Below are positions 7,018-10,881 of a DNA stretch of 10,881 bases, in pieces. Position numbers and translations under genes: made by a program. The notes beneath the pieces are model-generated. The model had not been told where the DNA came from, did no database searches, and worked only from the letters and a program-made list of their open reading frames with translations. Source of the DNA: CAYTKU01 sp964550845 (GTDB lineage: Bacteria > Patescibacteriota > Patescibacteriia > Magasanikbacterales > UBA922); assembly GCA_964550845.1 (NCBI GenBank), contig CAZKAD010000034.1, forward strand, positions 1 to 10,881, given 5' to 3'. Position 1 is the stretch's first letter. Every line of letters begins with the position of its first letter.

Positions 7018-8039
7018 AAGTGAGTGCTGTTGTCCCTGCTTACAACGAAGCCAAGAGAATTGGTCCTATACTTGAAGTACTCTGTAGTTGTCTAGCACTT
7101 GCTGAAATAATCGTGGTGGACGATGGTTCAACTGATAATACAGAAGCCATTGTAAAAAAATTTAGTGTACGATATATAAAATTGCAAAAAAATGGTGGCA
7201 AGGGTGCAGCAATGGATCGTGGAGTACAAGAAGCAAAGCACGATATTATATTTTTTTGTGATGCAGATATTAAGGGACTCAAATCGTCGATGATAGAGGA
7301 GATCGTTCGTCCTGTCCAAGAAGGAAAGGTTGAGATGTTTGTTGCCATGCGAAATCGTAAATCGTATGTTTTGCGCTTTATTTTGGCGTTTGTTCCGCTT
7401 CTCGGTGGAGAACGCGTCTTAACAAAGCGCCTGTGGAATATGGTTCCAGCTTATTATAAAGAACGCTTTCGCATTGAAGCAGGACTGAATTTTTATGCCA
7501 AGTACTATGCAAAGGGTTTCCGTTTTAAAGTTTTTAAGGGGTTAAGTCAAACGATAAAAGAAAAAAAATATGGATGGTGGAAGGGATTCAAGGCACGGGT
7601 AGGAATGTTTCGGGATTATTTGATCGCTCAAATCAGGCTTGAATTTGCTCATATTCCTCGTAGTGTTGCCAACCGTCGAATTTTTTTGCTCCAAATTGCC
7701 TCCCATATTTTTTTTCTTTTTGTCGGTATATTTTTTTGTCTCGCAGTTTATTTTGGTCCTCGGCAATTTGTGCTTCGTGTTTTTGCCAAAGAACTTCTCG
7801 AAGACCCTGATGCACCATTTGTCCATTTGCTCCTCAGATTTGTCAGTCAAGTAAGTCTTGATTTTCTTCTTCTCCTTGGTGGAGTTATGATAATGATCAA
7901 TACTATTTTGATTTTGGTGAGTATTCCCAAAATGGTTCGCCTCATATATACTTATTCTCATAAATGGAAACAGTCTCCACTGTCACTCTCTCCATCGCAA
8001 AATGGCGAAGTGAGTGGAGAAAAAAGAGAATTTTTTTAA
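6993..8039 (+). CDS. family 2 glycosyltransferase with C-terminal membrane helices
   Basis: A 348-residue protein. The GT-A domain (about 9-200) has strand 1 VSAVVPAYNEA, the nucleotide-binding VVDDGSTDNT (41-50), the NGGKGAAMDRG motif (67-77) and the metal-binding DAD (90-92). These are typical of GT2 enzymes related to dolichyl/undecaprenyl-phosphate sugar transferases. Two membrane segments follow (about 232-254 and 288-311), so it probably builds a lipid-linked sugar or glycan on the cytoplasmic face. The donor and acceptor are unknown. The ATG at 6993 lies inside the DedA gene; a GTG at 7020 just after the DedA stop would also keep strand 1, so the start is not certain. Residues 328-343 are encoded by an imperfect palindrome (7974-8020) and look like a Ser/Gln-rich add-on, possibly a repeat that entered the end of the gene. 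Confidence 0.88.
   Translation: MDQQKNQLKVSAVVPAYNEAKRIGPILEVLCSCLALAEIIVVDDGSTDNTEAIVKKFSVRYIKLQKNGGKGAAMDRGVQEAKHDIIFFCDADIKGLKSSMIEEIVRPVQEGKVEMFVAMRNRKSYVLRFILAFVPLLGGERVLTKRLWNMVPAYYKERFRIEAGLNFYAKYYAKGFRFKVFKGLSQTIKEKKYGWWKGFKARVGMFRDYLIAQIRLEFAHIPRSVANRRIFLLQIASHIFFLFVGIFFCLAVYFGPRQFVLRVFAKELLEDPDAPFVHLLLRFVSQVSLDFLLLLGGVMIMINTILILVSIPKMVRLIYTYSHKWKQSPLSLSPSQNGEVSGEKREFF
7974..8020. repeat. imperfect palindrome inside the end of the glycosyltransferase gene
   Basis: TCTCCACT (7974-7981) is the inverted complement of AGTGGAGA (8013-8020), and CACT (7984-7987) pairs with AGTG (8009-8012). The centre can pair as CCAT/ATGG or as TCGC/GCGA. This 47-base structure resembles REP-like dispersed palindromes of bacterial genomes. 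A T7 run occurs only 11 bases later (8031-8037), so it is not a clean intrinsic terminator, though a weak one in the middle of the operon is possible. No second copy is seen in this window. Confidence 0.55.
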
Positions 8040-8043
8040 TTTT

Positions 8044-8340
8044 ATGACAATATTTTCTGAAAAAAAAGGAGAAAAAATAAAGAAAACTGGGACATCATTA
8101 AAAAATGAAATGAGTGAAAAAGTCGTTGGATATATTGGCGCAGGCTTTGGTCTTATTGCGAGTCTTGCTTGGAATGAGGCAATTAAGGCTTTGATTGAGC
8201 ATGTGTTTCCGCTTGAGCAAAATACTATTTTGGCCAAATTTATCTACGCAGCAATCATGACGTTGGTCTTGGTATTTGTAACGTTGTATTTGGTTCGTGT
8301 TTTTAATCTGCAAAATGAGGAAAAAACGAACAAACTATAA
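8044..8340 (+). CDS. DUF5654 family small membrane protein
   Basis: A 98-residue protein with a basic N-terminal helix (1-27, many Lys) and two hydrophobic segments, at about 28-46 and 64-86. The core GLIASLAWNEAIKALI (36-51), followed by AKFIYAAIMTLVLVFVTLYL, fits my memory of DUF5654, a family of small two-helix membrane proteins of unknown function found in archaea and candidate-phyla bacteria. The frame stays open upstream to a GTG at 8014, but that would add ten residues inside the previous gene. I prefer the ATG at 8044, four bases after the glycosyltransferase stop and preceded by TAATTTT, like other starts here. No function can be given. Its place between the glycosyltransferase and another anchored protein suggests an envelope role. 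Confidence 0.75.
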   Translation: MTIFSEKKGEKIKKTGTSLKNEMSEKVVGYIGAGFGLIASLAWNEAIKALIEHVFPLEQNTILAKFIYAAIMTLVLVFVTLYLVRVFNLQNEEKTNKL

Positions 8341-8345
8341 AATAT

Positions 8346-8801
8346 ATGTTCTTTCTTTTTTTCTTTTTACTTGTTTTTGTTGGTGCCTTGGCTTTCTATA
8401 AATCACGAAAAGTGCGTTGGACTGAATCAATTCTTCTCCCAGAAGAAAAAACTCTGTACGAACAACCAAGGACAACTTTATATACCATGTCTCCAGGAAA
8501 ATCAAAAAGGGGTATGGCCTGGTTGTTTGTAAAGATGACAAACAAAAGGATTTTTTTTCTCTATCCAGATAAAAAAAGAATTGCGGTTGTATTTGACTTT
8601 TGTCATAAAAAAAGAGCTATCCAAAACAATATTGTTGAAAATGTAACCGTGTATCTTGAGAAAGAATCTTTAAAAATAGAAAGCGATGCACTTCAGAGAG
8701 ATTCATTTCATGCACGTGGAGAAAATGCAGAAGAATTTATTTATAATTATGAATTTAAAATTCAAGACGGAAAAAAAGTAAAAGAAATTTTAGCCTTATA
8801 A
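8346..8801 (+). CDS. N-terminally membrane-anchored protein of unknown function, possible PH/GRAM-like fold
   Basis: A 151-residue protein with a single strongly hydrophobic helix at residues 1-17 (mostly Phe/Leu/Val), followed by a basic KSRKVR stop-transfer stretch, so the rest should be cytoplasmic. The soluble part is rich in predicted beta strands. It contains LLPEEKTLYE (30-39) and MTNKRIFFLYPDKKRIAVVFDF (64-85; shown as contiguous only to mark the region). That arrangement, a short acidic 'EE-x-hydrophobic' strand and then 'TNKRI-FF', resembles bacterial PH and GRAM-like domains, but the match is by eye and weak. I do not recognise a named family. The gene starts 5 bases after the DUF5654 stop and ends 4 bases before the thiamine-enzyme start, so it is surely in the same transcript. 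The start ATG is preceded only by A/T-rich sequence. Confidence 0.7.
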   Translation: MFFLFFFLLVFVGALAFYKSRKVRWTESILLPEEKTLYEQPRTTLYTMSPGKSKRGMAWLFVKMTNKRIFFLYPDKKRIAVVFDFCHKKRAIQNNIVENVTVYLEKESLKIESDALQRDSFHARGENAEEFIYNYEFKIQDGKKVKEILAL

Positions 8802-8805
8802 ACCT

Positions 8806-10458
8806 ATGAAAGCAACAGATCTGTTTGTCAAAGCACTCGAAAATGAAGGAGTCGAATATATTTTTGGAATTCCTGGGGAAGAAAATTTGGATTTTCTCGA
8901 ATCGCTTCGCACTTCAAAAATAAAACTCATTGTCACGCGCCATGAACAAGCCGCTGGATTTATGGCTGCGACCTTTGGACGCCTGACAGGGAAACCTGGT
9001 GTCTGTCTCTCTACACTGGGACCAGGCGCAACCAATTTTGTTACTGCTGCGGCCTATGCAACCCTCGGTGGAATGCCCATGCTTATGATTACTGGCCAAA
9101 AGCCAATCAAGAGCAGTAAGCAGGGCCATTTTCAGATTATCAATACTTCTGAGGTTATGGCACCTGTGACCAAATTTACCAAGCAAATCATCAATGCTAA
9201 CCAAGTTGCCTCTCTGGTACGTGAGGCATTTCGCATGGCCATGGAAGAGAGGCCTGGTGCAGTACATCTCGAACTTCCAGAAGATATTGCTGCGGAAAAT
9301 GCTGACCAGGTAGATGTATTTCCCGTGCAAAAAGTTCGTCGACCGGTGGCAGAAGAAAAAGCAATTCTTTCAGCGGTTGAACTGATTCGTGAAGCAAAAA
9401 ATCCACTCATTTTGGTGGGAGCAGGTGCCAATCGCAAGACAGTCTCAAAAATGCTTTTGGAGTTTGTTGATGCAATTGGTATACCATTTTTCAATACCCA
9501 ACTTGGAAAAGGCGTGGTTGATGAACGACATCCACTGTATTTGGGTTGTGCTGCACTCTCGAGCGGCGATTATCTCCACTGTGCGATTGAAAAAGCAGAT
9601 CTGATTCTCAATATTGGTCATGATGTTGTAGAAAAACCACCTTTTATTATGAAAAGGAGTGGTCAAAAAGTGATTCATATCAATTTTTATTCTGCCAAAG
9701 TTGATAATATTTATTTTCCGCAGCTTGAAGTAGTGGGAGATATTGCCAATGCACTGTGGCAAATGAAAGAATCCCTGGTGAGTGGAAGTAAAAAACCTCA
9801 AGTTGATAACACATATTTTCAAAAAGTAAAAACAAAAATCGAAGAACATATTGCACGTGATGAAAACGATACAAGATTTCCTCTGGTTCCTCAGCGAGTC
9901 GTTTCTACGGTGCGAAATGTTTTACCAGAAGATGCTATTTTGACGCTCGACAATGGTATGTACAAACTCTGGTTTGCTCGAAATTATAAAGCGTATAATC
10001 CAAATACATTTCTTCTTGATAATGCTCTGGCTACGATGGGGGCAGGACTTCCTTCTGCTATGGCTGCCAAACTTTTGTTCCCAGAAAAAAAAGTTGTTGC
10101 CTTGTGCGGCGATGGAGGATTTATGATGAATTCTCAGGAGATTGAAACAGCCCTGCGTCTTGGACTTGATCTGGTCGTCATAATTCTCAATGATTCGGGT
10201 TATGGTATGATCAAGTGGAAACAGGAGGGAATGGGTATGGAGAATTTTGGACTCGAATTTCAAAACCCAGATTTTGTAAAATATGCTGAAAGTTATGGCG
10301 CACATGGGTACCGAGTGACACACGCTGATGAATTTGGACAACTTCTCGAAGAATGTTTGAATAAAAAAGGAGTACACGTGGTTGAAGTTCCAATAGACTA
10401 TAGCGAAAATGTAAAAGTTTTCACCAAAGAGCTCAAAGAAAAAAGTTGTGAAATTTAA
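8806..10458 (+). CDS. acetolactate-synthase-like thiamine-diphosphate enzyme (possibly a 2-oxoglutarate decarboxylase)
   Basis: A 550-residue full-length enzyme of the acetolactate synthase/pyruvate oxidase superfamily. The N-terminal pyrimidine-binding domain (1-170) carries the catalytic Glu47 in TRHEQAAGFM and the STLGPGATN (69-77) and ITGQKPIKSSKQG (95-107) segments. A central FAD-type domain (about 190-325) and a C-terminal diphosphate domain (about 365-535) follow, the last with GDGGFMMN (435-442) and ND (462-463), the Mg/ThDP motif. By eye it is closer to catabolic AlsS-type and related decarboxylases (NDSGYGMIKWKQ, EENLD near residue 25) than to anabolic IlvB. No regulatory small subunit is adjacent. 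A reaction from pyruvate to acetolactate is the default call. The next gene, a succinate-semialdehyde-type dehydrogenase 10 bases on, suggests decarboxylation of 2-oxoglutarate instead, as in the cyanobacterial pair. The substrate cannot be fixed from sequence alone. Confidence 0.87.
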   Translation: MKATDLFVKALENEGVEYIFGIPGEENLDFLESLRTSKIKLIVTRHEQAAGFMAATFGRLTGKPGVCLSTLGPGATNFVTAAAYATLGGMPMLMITGQKPIKSSKQGHFQIINTSEVMAPVTKFTKQIINANQVASLVREAFRMAMEERPGAVHLELPEDIAAENADQVDVFPVQKVRRPVAEEKAILSAVELIREAKNPLILVGAGANRKTVSKMLLEFVDAIGIPFFNTQLGKGVVDERHPLYLGCAALSSGDYLHCAIEKADLILNIGHDVVEKPPFIMKRSGQKVIHINFYSAKVDNIYFPQLEVVGDIANALWQMKESLVSGSKKPQVDNTYFQKVKTKIEEHIARDENDTRFPLVPQRVVSTVRNVLPEDAILTLDNGMYKLWFARNYKAYNPNTFLLDNALATMGAGLPSAMAAKLLFPEKKVVALCGDGGFMMNSQEIETALRLGLDLVVIILNDSGYGMIKWKQEGMGMENFGLEFQNPDFVKYAESYGAHGYRVTHADEFGQLLEECLNKKGVHVVEVPIDYSENVKVFTKELKEKSCEI

Positions 10459-10468
10459 ATATAAATAT

Positions 10469-10881
10469 ATGCGTTCCATAAACCCAGCAACAGAAGAATT
10501 ACTTCAAGAATACACTGAACTCAGTGATAATACACTGCAACAAAAAATTTCCCGTGCTGAGCAAACATTTCTTTCTTGGAAACAAACTAGTTTTGAAGAG
10601 CGCAAAGAAAAAATGTTGAGATTGTCTCAAATTCTCAAAGAAAAAAAGAGAGAAATAGGTGAAATGGCGACCAAAGAAATGGGAAAACCAATTATTGCCG
10701 CGATTGCCGAAGTAGAAAAATGTGCACTTCTTTGTGAGTACTACGCAGTAAATGCTGAAAATATTTTGAAGGAAGAATATATCACCAGTGATGCGACAGA
10801 GAGTTTTGTTCGCTTTGATCCGATTGGTATTGTTCTGGCTGTTATGCCTTGGAATTTTCCTTATTGGCAAGTATTTCGTTT
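10469..10881 (+). CDS. succinate-semialdehyde-type aldehyde dehydrogenase, N-terminal part
   Basis: 137 codons from ATG 10469, still open at the window edge; complete members have about 450-460 residues. The N-terminus MRSINPATEELL is the usual aldehyde dehydrogenase opening. SFEERKEKMLRL (41-52), KEMGKPI (69-75), EVEKCALLCEYYA (81-93) and VRFDPIGIVLAVMPWNFPYW (114-133) follow in family order. The combination EMGKP, EVEKCA and PWNFP(F/Y)WQVFR is typical of Sad/GabD-like succinic semialdehyde dehydrogenases, which oxidise the semialdehyde to succinate with NAD(P). The catalytic Cys and Glu lie beyond the window, so activity cannot be judged. It starts 10 bases after the thiamine-enzyme stop and is the last visible gene of the operon. 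The ATG follows AAATATAAATAT with no Shine-Dalgarno sequence. Other medium-chain semialdehyde substrates remain possible. Confidence 0.87.
   Translation, partial: MRSINPATEELLQEYTELSDNTLQQKISRAEQTFLSWKQTSFEERKEKMLRLSQILKEKKREIGEMATKEMGKPIIAAIAEVEKCALLCEYYAVNAENILKEEYITSDATESFVRFDPIGIVLAVMPWNFPYWQVFR

Noticed and set aside
7974..8037. Palindrome plus T7 run as an intrinsic terminator
   Set aside because: The T run begins 11 bases after the stem and the stem has a bulge and an internal loop, so it lacks the tight stem-to-T arrangement. Kept only as a repeat.
8014..8043. GTG start for the DUF5654 gene
   Set aside because: It is inside the glycosyltransferase gene and the palindrome; the ATG at 8044 gives the usual spacing and a normal N-terminus.
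9922..10479. 185-residue minus-strand frame opposite the thiamine-enzyme gene
   Set aside because: It is a shadow of a strongly coding plus-strand gene, has no recognisable domain and no promoter or leader of its own.
10499..10870. 123-residue minus-strand frame at the right edge
   Set aside because: The plus strand there reads as aldehyde dehydrogenase with all expected N-terminal motifs; the minus frame is Phe/Cys-rich noise.

Overview
The window is A+T-rich, densely coded bacterial DNA read with the standard bacterial code: the 1037- and 550-codon frames are uninterrupted and TGG is used for Trp. Several traits suggest a small-genome, candidate-phyla-radiation-like (Patescibacteria/Parcubacteria-type) bacterium: very short gene spacing, a large lamin-tail/PKD surface protein with a C-terminal anchor, a DUF5654 protein, tRNA genes without encoded CCA, and gene starts without Shine-Dalgarno sequences. 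This placement is an inference from style and family content; no rRNA or ribosomal protein gene is present to test it.

Layout. Bases 55-614 hold a short hypothetical ORF and a broken reading frame just after it; together they look like one gene split by single-base changes in homopolymer runs. Bases 657-1184 (minus strand) encode a small TPR protein. It is divergent from a 1037-residue exported surface protein (1303-4416) with four lamin-tail domains, one PKD domain, a tandem OB-fold region, an MPSTG sorting-like motif, a membrane segment and a basic tail. The two genes are served by back-to-back promoters between 1207 and 1280. A tRNA cluster (Ala-TGC, Phe-GAA, Pro-TGG; 4504-4788) follows, with its own near-consensus promoter, an internal hairpin terminator after tRNA-Ala and a final terminator after tRNA-Pro.

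From a strong promoter at 4825-4853 to the right edge, eight genes run on the plus strand with gaps of 10 bases or less, or overlaps, so they look like one transcription unit. They are a membrane-anchored DUF4163/DUF3298 protein, a class I SAM methyltransferase, a DedA-family membrane protein, an overlapping family 2 glycosyltransferase with C-terminal membrane helices, a DUF5654 membrane protein, an N-terminally anchored protein of unknown function, an acetolactate-synthase-like thiamine-diphosphate enzyme, and the N-terminal third of a succinate-semialdehyde-type aldehyde dehydrogenase cut by the window end.

How the genes may work together. The first half of the operon is envelope-oriented: DedA proteins include undecaprenyl-phosphate flippases, and the coupled glycosyltransferase may use that lipid carrier. 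The last two genes recall the cyanobacterial 2-oxoglutarate decarboxylase plus succinic semialdehyde dehydrogenase pair, whose first member is routinely annotated as acetolactate synthase. That is the most interesting metabolic hypothesis here. I found no CRISPR array, insertion sequence, phage module or recognisable defence system.
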